Shown: in pieces, positions 46,950 through 61,000 of the stretch
How positions within the stretch are numbered: position 1 is the first letter of the stretch
Layout of the letters: the number at the start of each line of letters is the position of its first letter
Origin: Escallonia rubra
Taxonomy: Eukaryota; Streptophyta; Magnoliopsida; Escalloniales; Escalloniaceae
Reading direction: 5' to 3'
Assembly: GCA_033065855.1 (NCBI GenBank)
Contig: JAVXUO010002965.1
Span: forward strand, 1 to 64,000
DNA: 64,000 nt
The notes under the pieces: generated by a model
Seen by the model: the letters and a program-made list of their open reading frames with translations, nothing else
Databases searched by the model: none
What the model was told of the DNA's origin: nothing
Translations under genes and position numbers: made by a program

Positions 46950-49900
46950 CATGCAATATTTGTCCCCACTCGTTACAAGTTTGCTTTCGAGTTAATGGCA
47001 AATCACCTACAGGACTACTCAAACCAACAATCTGCAGATAGCAATTCTGAATATTCGTTTCAGAATTACTCTTCGAAATTGTGTATGTAACTGAGAAAGA
47101 GATAATAATCTGAAGTTGGAAAAATGCAATTAATTCGTTTCAGAATTTTTAGAATCTTATATATGGACTAACAGCCGTCCTTTCATGAAGAGACAACCAT
47201 TAAAGGCACCACTTCAAAATTAACTGATTTTTCTGGTGCCTTTTCAGAATTATTTCAAAGTCACCAAAGTGTCACTAAAAATAAATGACTGAAAGAAATA
47301 ATTTTGACAATTAGTTAAAATATGGGCCGTCAGATCATATATAAAGCAACAAGCCATACGCGCTCGCGGCAACCGTGCAAAGTGCTAAGTGCGCCCACTA
47401 AAGCACACACAATGTGTCACGTGCGCACGTGCGGTGCACTGCACAATAGCATTGCCAATTTTTTCCCTCCAAAACATCTCAAAATAATTTAAAAGTATGT
47501 ACTATGTGCTTGCTTATAAGGAGAGAGAAAGTTTCTTTTCTCTCCAATGTGGAACAAAGAACAAGACCTTTTGGGTCTTTAACTTCACTTACAATACAAA
47601 CACATCACATAACAATCTATCACCAACAATCCTTCACTTAGATTGTTATGTTCAATCCTCAGTTACAGACTGATATTGTCATGCATAATAAAGGTATCTC
47701 TCGATTTAAACCCTTACTTAGTACAAACACATCAAACTTCTAATTAAATCCATGGTGGCCTAAGCTTAAACCTGGATTCGTTGGTATTAGAACCGGATAT
47801 GTTGAACATATAACGATATCCACTTTCAATGAGCAATTCACCAAATAAATAATGCATTAATACGGCCATTTGCCCCATCCTGGACTTCATGAACATTTAC
47901 AAAAGTAAACCCCTAACTTTTACTAGAAGCGGCTCCACTTCTTATGTTCATATAGGTGAAGTTCCATCGGTGTCCCTGTTACTTGAACACTTATCCGGAA
48001 ATTTATTGAACTTCATGAAGAGTTTCAAACTCACCCTCTATGTCGTAACAGTCAGCACTTTCACATCCTGGATTGGGTTACCAAACTAATTAATTAAGTG
48101 CTTCTCAACCACTTATTAGTAATTTGTTATTACCCGTTAAACCATAAGACTAGCTTATGGTCGGGTTTCCATGGTCTATTAAAAAGGTTTCAAACTCATC
48201 CCACTAGATGTACTCCTCACCAGATCTCTTGAAAGACCTTTAGTTAAAGGATCAGCCAAGTTATCACTTGATCTAACATACACTATGGTGATCACACCAT
48301 TAGTATCAATTCTCGGACATGCTCATGTCGTAAGCTTATATGCCTAGACTTACCATTATAAATGGTACTATATGCTCTAGACATAGTCGCCTCACTATCA
48401 CAGTGTAAAGAAATTGATGGCACTGCTTGTGACCACAACTTTATATCAAACAACAAATTTCTCAGCCATTCTGCTTATTTGCCTGCTACTGCCAACGCTA
48501 AAAATTCAGATTCCATCGTTGAGTGTGTTATACAAGTCTGTTTCTTTGAAACCCAAGAAAAAGCCCATCCCGCGAGGGTAAACACCCAACCTGACGTTGA
48601 CTTGTTGTCGCTCGCATAGTTATCCAACTAGCGTCATGGTACCCTTCAAGTACTGCAGGAAAGCGATTGCAAAACAATCCTAATTTGATGGTTCGTTCAA
48701 GAAATCCAAAGACTCTACAAATAGCTTTCCAATGATCAACACCAGGATTACATGTGTATCTAGAAAGTTTGCAAACTGAAAATGCTATATCGGGTCTAGT
48801 ACAGTGCATTGCATACATCAGACTACCAATGACACTTGCATATTCTAGTTGAGCAACTGCTCTACCAAAATTTTCAGTCAATTTGGAAGAAGAATCATAT
48901 GGGGTTTTCACTTTTTTAATTCCTAAATACTGAAATTTAAGAAGCATTTTCTCAATGTAGTGAGATTGAGATAAAGCATAACCCCCACTATGTTTCTTAA
49001 CTTTAATTCCTAAAACAGTATCAACCTCGTTAAGATCTTTCATCTTAAATCTGGAATTAAGATACTTTTTGGTTTCAAAAATTCCTTCCAAATTCGTACC
49101 AAATATAAGCAAGTCATCCACATAAAAGACATATAATAACGCCATATGCATTTGTAAATTTTGAGTAAATGCACTTGACAACATTACTATGTCTAATCCA
49201 TGTGATAAAATAACAGAGTCAAATTCATGCCACTGTTTTGGTGCCTGCTTCAAGCCATACAAAGACTTAACCAATTTGCAAACCTTCCTTTCATTTCTCG
49301 GCATAACAAATCTTTGGGTTGTTCCATGTACACCTCTTCATCAAGGTCACCATTTAAAAATGCAGTCTTAACATCCATTTGGTGTACATGCAACTTATAC
49401 AAAGATGCCAGTGTAAAAAGCACTCTAATGGACGTTATTCATGCCACAGGTGCATAGGTATCGAAATAGTCTATGCCCTCCCTTTGTCTAAAACCTTTTG
49501 CTACCAATCTGGCCTTAAAGGTTTGTATATTTCCTTCTAAACCCCCATTTACATCCAGTTGGTTTAGATCCTTGAGGCAAGTCAACTAACACCCAAGTAT
49601 TGTTACATAATATTGAGTACATCTCATCATTGATTGCCTCTTTCCAAAAAAACAACGTCTCTAGAAGCCATAGCTTCAGAATATGTCTTTGGATCATCTT
49701 CCACATTTAGTAACATGGGAATTTCCTTGAGAACATTATCTCTATCACCTTCCAACCAAGAAAGCGATTGCTTGAGAGTCTATAAAGCCAGGATCCAATA
49801 TTTTCTCTTTTCTAGCTCTTTGACTTCTCATAGGTTCCGTTGTGTTATTAGGCACAACACTCTCATTTTCACGGGATGAACCTACATTCGAGTCAGTTTC

Positions 49901-51190
49901 AAGTGAAATTGTAAGTGCTAAAAAATCAGAATCAGAGTTGAATTTATCTTCAATAAACTCAGCATCTCTAGATTCTACAATGACATTAGATTCTAAGTCT
50001 AATAGGCGGTAGGCCTTGGAATTTTCAGATATCCCACAAAGATACTTTTGAGAGCTCTTGGTCCCAACTTTGTTCTCCTTGGAAAGTCTAATAGGTGGTA
50101 GGCCTTGGAATTTTCAGATATCCCACAAAGATACTTTTGAGAGCTCTTGGTCCCAACTTTGTTCTCCTTGGATCAGGAACCCTATAAAAGGCAAGACAAC
50201 CCCAAACTCTAAGATAACTTAGGTTAGGTTTTCTTCATTTTCATAGTTCATATGGTAAAACCTTGGTTTTCATCGAAGTTATCATGTTATGCACGTAAGA
50301 AGCCGAAAGTAATGCTTCACCCCATAAACTAAAAGACAATTTAGCATTCGAGAGCATAGCATTTATCATTTCCGTAAGTGTCCTATTTTTTCGTTCAGCT
50401 AAACCATTCTGCTGTGGGGTGTAGGGTGCACTTTTCTTATGTATGATACCATGCTCTTCACAATAAGAATCAAATTCAGTAGGAAAAAATTCTCCACATC
50501 TATCACTACGGAAAATTTTAATCATTTTCTCCTTTTGATTCTCAACCTCAGATTTATAATACTTGAACATATCAAAAGCTTCACTTTTATGTTTCATTAA
50601 ATACACATAAGTCTATCAAGAGAAATCATCTATAAAAGTGATAAAAAAATCTATTTACACCTCTACTTAAGACTCAATTCATTTCACAAATGTCGGAATG
50701 CACAAGTTCTAGCAATTGTGTATTTCTTTCAGCTTTAGGAAAAAGTTGTTTAGACAACTTTTCTTGAATGCAGATTGGGCATTTAGCATTTTTCACATGA
50801 TTATATGAAATCAAACCATGCTTAGACATAAATTTTAATGATCTAAAATTTAAATGAATTAAACGACCATGCCACAAAGAAAAAGAGTCAACAGAGTAAG
50901 CCAAATCAGATGTGTTTTTATTAACTTAAACATGCCATCACATGAGTATCATTTCCCAACAAACACTCCACTCTTAGACATGACCAACTTATCAGACTCG
51001 AGCAAGGCTTTAATGCCTTTCTTACAAAGAAGACTAGTAGATACAAGATTTTTCCTAATTTTTGGAACATGGAGTACATTGTGTAGCATGCATCGAACCA
51101 AAGAATTCAAATTGTATGAATGTAAATCTAGATTAAATGACCAAATTGATCTTTGAACTAATTTTGTATCCACCTCAAACAAATCAACAA
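46950..51190 (-). mobile_element. Ty1/copia retrotransposon, broken
   Basis: Fossil. In minus sense the parts run in order: protease to pre-integrase region (50949-51182, HNVLHVPKIRKNLVST), GAG-pre-integrase zinc domain (50674-50904, LWHGRLIHLNFRSL, CPICIQEK), integrase core (50241-50606, RSDRCGEFF, TPQQNGLAERKNRT), reverse transcriptase (48528-49500, [24 protein letters not shown]) and RNase H (about 48160-48520). A 3' LTR starts at 47628 (TGTTGGTGATAG in minus sense) next to a purine tract and has a TATAAG box near 47510. Its far end is unclear, at about 46.95-47.3 kb. No 5' LTR or gag is recognised. It carries several breaks and looks old. Confidence 0.88.
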
Positions 51191-51466
51191 CGGTGTACTA
51201 TGATTTTGTGGGTTAGCAGCAAATAACTTCGGATAACATGCACAAAGGTTAATCATTTGGACAATTTACGTAGTGGAGAGGAAGAGTCACAACAATTAAA
51301 TTCTAAAAGATGTATGAAGATATAGAGTTGTTTTTTAGGAAGAAGGAACGTGAAAGGAGTTTGAGATTGATAACTTTTGAAGGACATTTATGTCATATGT
51401 GGGAGTATATAAGGGCATTTATCTCTAAGAAATAAATTAAAGACATCCGCTAAATGTATATAAACA

Positions 51467-51969
51467 TCTATACTACTTATAAAAGTGTGAATGAGTGTAA
51501 ATAATTTTTCGGACAAAAATAACCTCTCTATTTCTATAAATGACTCAATTGCCACATAACTATAATTAACATGCTCAAAATCTAGATTATTCTAACATTT
51601 TCACATTATTCACTTCTATAAAAATTACAATTAATACATGGGTGTCTCTTCCACTTCTAATAAAACTTGTAATTGATGAATTGATGTATATTTAACGTCA
51701 TCGATAAGTTGATATAAGTTACGACAAGAAAGACCTTGATGACCATCACATCTTTGAAATAATTTCAGAAATTATCTTTAGCTAAATGATCATTACTTTA
51801 TAATGGTTTTTATTTAAGAAAGATGAAATTCACTTTTATATTGCCTCAGCGAATAATTGGTTCTGACCTTTACGCTAGCAATGAAAATTTTAAACAAGTC
51901 AACAAAAAAAATTGGACACGCTTGACCTTTTCCTTTGACTTTCTTGTGTTTAGCTTTAAGACCTGATGC
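51467..51969 (+). mobile_element. Helitron-like 5' terminal segment (left arm of inverted pair)
   Basis: Starts A|TCTATACTACTTATAAAAG, a typical dicot Helitron 5' end. Its whole 0.5 kb is repeated in inverse orientation at 61467-61972 with roughly 90 percent identity by eye. No CTAG 3' end with hairpin was found downstream, so the full extent is unknown. Confidence 0.65.
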
Positions 51970-51976
51970 GCGCGCG

Positions 51977-52059
<83 letters not shown>
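51966..52059. repeat. Compound CG/CA/TA microsatellite, 94 bp
   Basis: A run of CG, then CA, then TA dinucleotides with strict purine-pyrimidine alternation over 94 bp. It lies exactly where the left inverted-repeat arm loses homology. The open frames across it (YIYIY, CVCVC, RARAR) are artefacts. Confidence 0.95.
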
Positions 52060-52061
<2 letters not shown>

Positions 52062-55000
52062 ACATGTTCTATTTGGTTCTTTAAAGTCTGATGGTTCATC
52101 CAGGAAATCTGGTAAATTTCAAGGGAAGATGGAAAGTCAGGAAATATGGTGACTAAGTACACAATGGTTAGTTCTTCTCCATGGAAATTACGAGCTTCAT
52201 ACTACCATTTCCCAACTACATTAGGTACATGGATTTCAGAAGTTTGTGCAACTTTGATGAAGTATCGAAATACTCTACTACTATATGGATTTCAGAAGTA
52301 AAGAAAAATCTTGAGTACTCCCAGCTTGTTATATCAATATATCAACAAGAAAAAGTAGTTTCATATAGTCATGTACCCAACATTCAAACTGATGTTATGG
52401 ATCCACGGTGTGTTCATAGGCATGAATATACTCAAGTATATAATCTCATCTACGCAAAGTATTTATAGATTGTCCAGGTATTACGTCATTTTCGAAAGAA
52501 TAGCATCATGTGTACGTTTAAGAATATACTCGTAGCTTTTTATAATTTGCTGAACATAAAAGAAGGTCGAAAGTAGTACCTAGAGTTGGCTTTTCCATAA
52601 TAGGTCCTTTAGATATTGTTGTTGTAAATCCTTTCTCTAAAATACACGCTTAAGAAGAACAGTCCACATCACAACCCCTTGTGTTTAGAACATCGGCATC
52701 CTTATGGTGATGATTGTTTTGGCCTGAACAGTTTTCAATTTTCTTTTCACATAGTGTTCTAATAGGTTGTCGGTGACTTTTTTGTTAACGAAGATCGCTT
52801 CTTCGTGCTCTAGCATTCCTGTAGAGTTCTATCCTCTCTGCCAATGGAATATGCTTAAATGGATGAACAAACGGGGGATTGTTTTGACCACTAAGGCGGA
52901 CCATTTAGCACACCTATAAAAAGAATGAATGTCATCAGAGCCAATCCTACATAAGCTCAAAGAAAAAGTTAAGATCACTCTGGAAAACCAAATTCTTATG
53001 GGATTTCAGCTCAGAAATTGCCAATGCGAGGGCATTATTGAGGTGAAGTTTGATGATTCTGATATATGGGAAACAATTGTTGCCGAGTGGTACTGATTAT
53101 CCTTCTCCTGAATCAGAAACAGGGTTCGTTCCTGTTGGCTTTGTTGTCATCGAAAAACGCTAAGAGGCATAGCAAGAAAAGGCTAGAATTTGGAAGTTCT
53201 AATATGGCAAAGATTTCGGGTATAACGCAATGAACTCGGGTAGCCAATCCAAACAGGGCTATTCACCAAGTTTCCAAAGCCCAAGATCAATTTGATGTTA
53301 CACTAATAACTTCTCAGTTAGAAGGGGGTAGAAAAACAAAGGCACGAAATGTTAGTACTAATAATTGACATACACTATACACTAAACACATGCCCGACCT
53401 TTTTAAAAATACGGGGACAATACAGTCATTAATTGCATAATCAATTCGATGTTAAGGCAGCTTATAATTTCCAGCTTGCAAGTGGGGTAAATAGCTAAGT
53501 GCTGTAGCAAGAGTGATCATGTTTGAAGGCTAGATTTTCGTGATTTCGACACGAGAAAGAAGTTGGGCATAGAAACAAACTCAGATAAACCAAATTCTTA
53601 TCGAATTTTGCTCAGAACTTGCCAAGGTGGGGACATTATGGAGGTGAAGTTTGATGGTTCTAATACATGGGAAAAATAATTCTTGCCTGAGTGCTACTGA
53701 TCATCCTTGTCCAAAATCTGAAAAGATTCAAGTTCCTCCTGCTCTGTGTTGTCATCAACATATCTACTTCTTTTTTTTTTTTTTGTTGCAAACAATGCAT
53801 CACTATTAATGTGCCATGGGCACCACACACACACACACAATCCCCTAATATTTCTAGGAGGAGACCAAGACACGTAATTCCTATCTACCCAGCCACGGAT
53901 GGGCTTTTCTTCCTATTCCCGCTAACAGACTGGCATTAACAACATTCTGGGGATATGGCTCCATAAGTTTATGCTTGGAATTTGTGTTAGAAGCTGGTGA
54001 GATCCAGTTTTGTCAGCTGGTACCATTCATAAAGATAGCAACGCAAGTTAATTACTCTAACTTTATATTGAGGAGGACTGAACAACCACATAATTTACAG
54101 GATGAGGTATGCAAATATACTTTGTTCATTTCATTACGTAGGCAGCAACACGTTGTCATGTTATTCACCATTATATGGATCTCTAACCAAGCCACATATA
54201 TTCTTACTTACCCAGTCACTAATCTAAAATTCAGTGTATCTACTTTCTTTAGGTCTGTATACTTCTTTGAAAATGCATAGAGTTCAGGAGAATTCACTTA
54301 AGTATTGATTATCAATAAGAAAAGAGACAGGTCCGGATGGCTTAAGCCCAATTGTCCATCATAACGGTAGTGTTGGTTAGCTGCCTGCTTGGTTTGGCTG
54401 AAGTTTATGAAAGGAAATAGGTAAAAGTGTTTCGGGTGAGATTGGCGTATAAGAAACAATGGTGGACTTAAAAAAAGAAAACAATAAAAAATACAATTTA
54501 TAAAGTACTATAAAGTCTCCCAATTTGTAACAAGAGATTTCAGATGATCTTTCCCTACACATAAGAGTGTGTGGAGTCAATCCAAGCCTATAGCCCTCTT
54601 CACAGAAAGAAGGTTCTTGATATAAACTATAGGTTTATATCAATATCATAGACTATAGGTTGTTTACTTTCGATCTCAGGATACAGATTGGCCATTTATT
54701 TGTACACAAAAGAGAGGGTAAGATGATGGGAGTTCTTATCTAATCTCGACCATGAAACTCATATACCACCAAGAATTTATAGCTCCAAAAGACCACGGGT
54801 TATGTCAGTAGGATGGCGATACATAGAAATTTTAGAAGAAGCATTCTAACAGTCAAATGTCATATCCAAAAAACCACCAAATACGAAGAAATTTGCATAT
54901 CTACTTTGATAGAAACTGAATTTGCAGGCATATAATGAGAACTTAAAGTACAGTACATCACTGGACGCATATAGCAGTTCTATTAGCCGCTAGAGATAAC

Positions 55001-55737
55001 ATATTTTAGCAATAATGAGCCCCACTGTTACATTTAAGTTGTTATCCCTTAAGAGTGTGGAATCTACTGCTAGCACTAGGCCTAGAGAAGATTGAAATTG
55101 GTTATGGAGATACATCTTAGCAAGATGGTGACAAATTGGCATTTCAATTGATTAAATGCGCTTTTTTTATATATATAGTTGAAGAATTTTAAATAGTAAA
55201 AGGTTTAGGAGATCATTCAATTTCACAGACCGAATGCAGAACCTACCACACGCCCCCACCTTCATGACTCATGCAATAATTGTTGAATCATGATTGACCG
55301 GGTTTATGTCTCTTATTTGAAACTCCTTTAGTGAGATGGGGTAGTTCACGTTAGCTATAGTCACATACTTTGTGAGCCCGATATATGCTATAATGTTAAC
55401 CGATACCTTCAAAGTAAAGAACTTCACTTAGCTATCCTGGACAAAGTAGGTGCTATGCATTGATATACCAACTTCCAATCCTAATGAAAAAATGTTCTTA
55501 TTAGAGGCATCTTAGGTGGACAAAAATGCAATGAACACCATAAAAGGATTTGGAACCGTTTCATTAAAAAACCATAAAGTATAAACAACGTAAATTTGAG
55601 ATAGTTCAAAATACTTACTCTTGAAATTCTTAAGGATCAAAGCAGGCAAGATTGAGCTTCCAAGGTTTCCTTCTGAATTCACCCACGAAAATTAATTGAG
55701 GTAAGTCATTAGATAAGATTTTTTAAAGAAAAGTCAA
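52060..55737. other. Intergenic DNA with a diverged duplication
   Basis: No gene recognised. About 170 bp starting AAACCAAATTCTTAT near 52985 recurs, diverged, near 53587-53757 (shared GAGGTGAAGTTTGATG and GTTGTCATC). A T run lies at 53771-53785 and a CA run at 53821-53840. Confidence 0.45.
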
Positions 55738-57816
55738 TCATGCAATAGATTCTAAGAGTACTATGTAAGATGTTAATGAGAAAGAGTGTAACTTCAATCG
55801 TTGTAGCATAACATGGCAATCATGACTTCTCATGCCGGATACCTTGCCATCACCAATATTTGCACATCGTGATATGTTAGATGCATATTCATCTGGAAAT
55901 TTCACTGCCTTTAAGAATTCACAGTACCCTTGCTTTTCTTTCTTTGTCAAGGTGTAACGCGCAAGCGGCATTGTACACGTACCGTTACTCTGTGCCTGTA
56001 GATGTAATTCCTTCCTTATATTCATGTCCTTTAGATCCTCTCTTGCCTTCATAATATCCTTTGTTTTTCCCTCGACATCAAGTAAAGTTCCCAATACATT
56101 ATCACAAACGTTTTTCTCAATATGCATAAGATTGAGATTATGTCTTAACTTTAGAGTCGGCCAATATGGCAAATCAAAAAATATACTCCTCTTAATCCAA
56201 TTAAGTTCATCAGCTTTACGCTTTCTCTTCTTATTGCTTGGATGCTTCCCTGGCCTGTGATCTGGAACATGTACAAACTGCTCTAATACATCATCACCTG
56301 AATACTCCCTAGGCCTCTTTCTTTTCTCAAGCTTACCATTGAATTCCTTGCTCCTAAGCCATGGATGATTCTCATCTAAGAGTCGACAATGTCCTGTATA
56401 ACCTATCTTACTCTTCAATTTCTGTGAACTTGTATCCTCATTGCATGTGGGGTAAGCTAAGTACCCTTTCGTACTCCACGATGAAAAATATGAATATGCT
56501 GGAAAGTCACTTATAGTCCAAAGCACAGCTGCATGCATCTGAAAATTCTCTTTAGTAGAAGCATCATATATTTGGAGCTCGTATTCCCAAAGCGCTTTTA
56601 ACTCATCTATAAGTGGCTGCATGTATACATCAAAGTCTTTCCCTAGCGCCTTAGGACCAGGAATAAGTAACGACATCATCATGTATTGCTCCTTCATGAG
56701 CATCCAAGGGGGCAGATTGTATGGTATCACAATTACCGGCCACATGCTATATTGATGTACTCATGTTACCAAATGGATTAAAACCATCAGTTGCTAGCCC
56801 AAGCCTAATATTTCAAGCCTCTTGTGCGAACAACTCATGCTCTTTGTCAAATTCCTTCCATGTTATGCCATCGGCTGGGTGCCTTAAAACTTTCCCGTCA
56901 TCTAGCTATTTATCTTTGTGCCAGATCATGTTAGCAGCTGTTTCCTTAGACATGTAGAATCTTTGGAGCCTAGGTTTAATTGGAAAATGGCGAAGAATTT
57001 TGTGGAGAACTTTCTTGCCATTACCATTGTCAACTTGCCATCTAGATTCACCATATTTTGGACACTTATCTTTGCCAGCATTATCCTTAAAAAAAAGAAC
57101 ATAATCATATTTGCACGCGTGAATCCTTGTATATGCAACCCTAATCCCTGAAACATGTTTTTAGACTCATAATAGGACTTAGGAAACTTTTTGCAATTGG
57201 GAAAAGCCTCACTCAATAACTTTAGCATCATGGAAATTGATTCCTGGCTCCATTTGTGCAAGACCTTTAAGTGAAGCATGTGAATGATAAATGATAATGT
57301 TGTGAAAGAGGTGCAGCCAGGATATAGCTCACACTGTGCTTCCCTTAAGAGTTTATAGAACTTTCCAGCTTCCTCTTCATTTAAGTTGCATGTATTACTT
57401 TTATTTTCATCCCTTGGTTCAGTTCCTTCTTGAGGTGTTTCAATAAAGTTTCCCCTTCATACATTATTAATCAATTCACCTATCCTATCACCTTCTTGTT
57501 GACCATTGTCTCTGATGTCTTCATTATCGCCATTCCCATTCTCAGTATCATTATTATCAGAGATCCTATATGATCTACTATCATACATTTCCCCGTGAAA
57601 TACCCAATGTGTGTAACTCTGTTGAATCCCATTATCAAAAAGATGTTCTCTAACCACTGATGGATATAATCTGTTCACGTTCAAGCATTTGCGACAAGGA
57701 CACGCTAGCATAGCATTACTACCCATATTAGACACAACAAACTGCATAAACTGGTTTACTCCAAGCTTGTACTCATCACAATATCTAAAATTCACTAACA
57801 TCTAAGTCCTATCCAT
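55738..57816 (-). pseudogene. CACTA transposase (TNP2-like) relic
   Basis: Plain DNA-transposon relic. The frame starts at the ATG at 57814-57816 (MDRT, then a stop where the family has W). The transposase-associated domain follows (CDEYKLGVNQFMQFVVSN, ACPCRKCLN, SYTHWVFHGE). The middle part (56926-57279) shows MMLKLLSEAFPNCKKFPKSY. The TNP2 core reads LGLATDGFNPFGNMS at about 56760-56800 and continues in one open stretch from 56745 to 55738, with PYNLPPWMLMKEQYMMMSLL, HCRLLDENHPWL, FFDLPYWPTLKLRHNLNLMH and IEKNVCDNVLGTLLD. At least three in-frame stops and two frame changes separate these parts. The C-terminal part of TNP2 and the second CACTA protein are absent. The intact element would have cut and pasted itself using CACTA ends; none is visible beside it. 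Confidence 0.9.
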
Positions 57817-58335
57817 CTTCAACACCCTATCACAATTTTACCAGAAAATAAGAGAAAAGCAAAGTACAAGGAAGAACTAAGGCATTTCAAAAAGCAAACC
57901 AGTTTCTAGAAGAATAAGTTACATAAAATGACCATTATCTTTCTAGCATTTTCATGTCATGCACATTCAATAAAATCAGACACATCAAAATGCCCAAGGT
58001 CTCTCATAAATACAAAGACAATCTCACCGTCGCTAATCAGGAAGTCTAGTAAGGAATACAGAAAGAGGATGACAGAAAGCACATCGTTTATAGTTTTGCT
58101 TCATAGAAGTGGAATTCTGGAGAGAGTCAGAAGCCCCATGCTTCTGATAATTTTTATAAACCTAAACAAAACTAAAAACCACATTTTATGCCTAAATATT
58201 AAGACAGTATCATCAATACAACATGAACCTTATTTGATGATAGTGTAGAAGCTTCTTAGATCAAGTTTTTTCTGTTTTTACTTTTCAAACATTGCAACAA
58301 TTTAGATATGACTAGATGAGGGATGGAAACCTATC
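57817..58335. other. Spacer between CACTA and LINE relics
   Basis: No gene or clear repeat. A plus-strand frame at 57928-58248 has no recognisable domain. Confidence 0.35.
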
Positions 58336-59229
58336 CTTTGAAACTGTGGTAGGTGGTCTATAAAGCAGAATCACTTGCTGAGATAATTGACAATAATCAA
58401 TGGCATTTGCCACAGGCCAGATCACAAGCAATCAGGCTATTGCAAGAAGAAATAACACTTATGCCCAACCTCAGGGTGACAGGGAAGATAAAATCCTCAG
58501 AACTCTTACCAAAAATGATCAATTTACATTGAATTTAGCCTGGCATGCTCTGAGAACAAGAAATCATAAAGTGTCATAGTGGAAATTGGTGTGGTTCACT
58601 GGAAGCATACCAAAGTGTGCTTTATCTTATGGATGCTATGTAAGGACGGGCTTAGAACAAAAAATAAAGAAGGAAAAGTGGAATTACATTACAGATGATA
58701 CTTGCTCATCGTGTAACCAACATATGGAGGACGTCAATCATATTGTTTGGAGCTGTGAATTTCCACAGAAAATTTGGTAGGAAGTGTTTGATAAGCTGAG
58801 GGTGTCCATTCAATGGCAGTCAGGAAGGCATGTGTTGGGGCATGCTGTTGCACACTTTAAAGGCAAAAAATTTCAGGCAAAGCTTAGGAAGTTGGGATTT
58901 GCAGTAACAATGTATATGATATGGGGGGAAATAAATGCTAGAATATTCAAACAACAATTTTAGTCCATAGAATAAATCATGCATGTGATAAAAGCAGTGG
59001 ATACAATGGAGGGTGAGAAGCTGGAAGGAAGTGTCAAGTCACCGCATCAACATAGGACTGTGTGAAAATTGCGAAATTGCTAAGGGAATTTTAATTGATT
59101 GATTTTATTTTTGTAAATGAATGCTAAGATGTAATGTCAAGCTTAGAGAGGAACTCTGCTATACATTTATACTTATAATTCTTTGGGATTAATATAATGA
59201 CTTTTACCCACCAAAAAAAAAAAAAAAAA
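58336..59229 (+). mobile_element. 5'-truncated LINE with poly-A tail
   Basis: The 3' end of a plant L1-type non-LTR retrotransposon. The region after the reverse transcriptase reads WHLPQARSQAIRLLQEEI, then LAWHALRTRNHKVS. The zf-RVT domain (58586-58780) reads VWFTGSIPKCALSYGCYVRT, then CSSCNQHMEDVNHIVWSCEF. A C-terminal tail follows to about 59064. An A run at 59212-59229 ends the element. The reverse transcriptase and endonuclease are missing, as is usual for target-primed insertions. Frame changes occur before 58586, and stops are seen after the zf-RVT domain. I did not identify a target duplication. Confidence 0.85.
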
Positions 59230-60990
59230 CAGATAAGGGTGGTGATTAAATTTATCTGGTTTTAATTCCTTCTATGAAAGTCATGGAATTATACATGAAC
59301 GAACTGTTTCATGCCATATGTGTTATTGGGGTGAAACATATACACAACATGCCTAAAGCTTGTAGATTTCTAAACCTTGATTTTCTTACTCTTTTTAAAG
59401 CTCTATATGCCTGTTTTCTTATAGCACCTTACCGTCAAAGATGCTAGATCCTCAGAATCAGGAAAGAGTTTGATTCATGTTGAAAATGTAACTAAGAAGG
59501 CCACATATGTCATAAAGGCCCTGCACTAGTAGGTCCTTTTGAGCATGTACAAAATGAATTCAGAAGAAGTAAAAGACATAGGGCTGATAACACAAAACAT
59601 ATTGCCATGAAGTACCACTACATTCGGAGAATGGTGAAAAAATGTAAACTCGTTGTTAAACTGCTAGCATGTGGAAAAATATTCAACACCTCGAGACAGA
59701 TGGGATTATTACAGGTAATTTGAGGTCAATGTGGTTTCATTTCCAGTGCAATAAAATCTGGAACTAGTGGGGGTTATCTACCTAGTTCTTAACAAAATTC
59801 CATCTCTAATTTGCACTGTTGCTTTTTGCAACAAAGTAAGGCTGAACTATTTATTATTAATGAACTCATAGCAATTAGTGAAGCAAGAAGGAGATGTTGC
59901 AAAAGCTTCTGATGGCTTCTCCTTTGCAAATGTGGAAGTCAAGGTCGCTTCCCATGAACAAGTTCTAGAGTACTTGTTAATCTGGGATAAGCACATGACC
60001 TATAATGTGCTGCCTTAAAAGAGCCAAATGAATTTGTGTACAGTGTGAGCAATATTCATCGAGTGTCATAACCTCAAGGTTTTATCTCCTCTGCCTTCGT
60101 TTTGGACTTTGCGCAAACCACAGGTTCAAGGATATCCACATATGCAATATGTTGTACAGGTTCTCATGTTCTTTAGGTTTTCATATTTATTATTTAGAAA
60201 CTATTGGGGGAATGCTATTAATAATCAAATTAAGTTAATTTTCCTACTTGTTCGTATTAGGCTGAGCAGCTGTGTTGTAGTCCTAGTCGTTACCAATTAA
60301 TATTGGTGTCTCTTGAAAACTATCTTCATGAGACACATTTCTTCATAGGCAGCCATTTGGGTTCTACATAAATTCCAACTTCTAATCTGCTACTAATACA
60401 TCGATACTTCATCGCATTCTTTCTATTTAATTTTTTTATATATAAAAAAAAACCAGAGTTCCAATTTGGTTGGCAAACATCAAAGTTCCAATTTGGTTCT
60501 TCTTTCTCTTAGTACGCAGACTTAAGAGAGAAAATTAGAGTCAGGCATTGTATCCTAGAGTCATGTTTTCCAGTAGCTGCCAACAATTTCTGAGTTACGA
60601 TGCAAGCGGGAAAACACTATCTTTAAGACAGTATTATGAATACACCTTACCCATTATCGTTCTTCATTTTTTTTTTTCATGTCAATTGCACACCAGGGTA
60701 CTTGAATACCAATTGTACATGTCTACAGTAAGTGAGCATACTAAAGGCATACAACATTACAACACATTTTAAGGCCTTTAGTAATTTTCCCTACTAATTA
60801 ATTTGCCCAGGTCATGACACCACACACGTGATTTCTGTAGCAATCACTACTAAAAGTAACAATTCAAAGTACCTACTTCCTTTTATCTAAAGAATGTATC
60901 ACTACTTATGTGGCTCGATCAACACACAAACCTGGTGTTTGTAGGAAGAGACAAAGCCATGTATATTCTTATTACCCAATCACCGAAAGT
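59230..60990. other. Intergenic DNA, nothing recognised
   Basis: AT-rich, with an A run near 60445 and a T run near 60668. Short frames only. Confidence 0.4.
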
Positions 60991-61000
60991 AAAAATTTTA

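Noticed and set aside
51814-52162. Frames reading YIYIY, CVCVC and RARAR
   Set aside because: Translations of the CG/CA/TA microsatellite.
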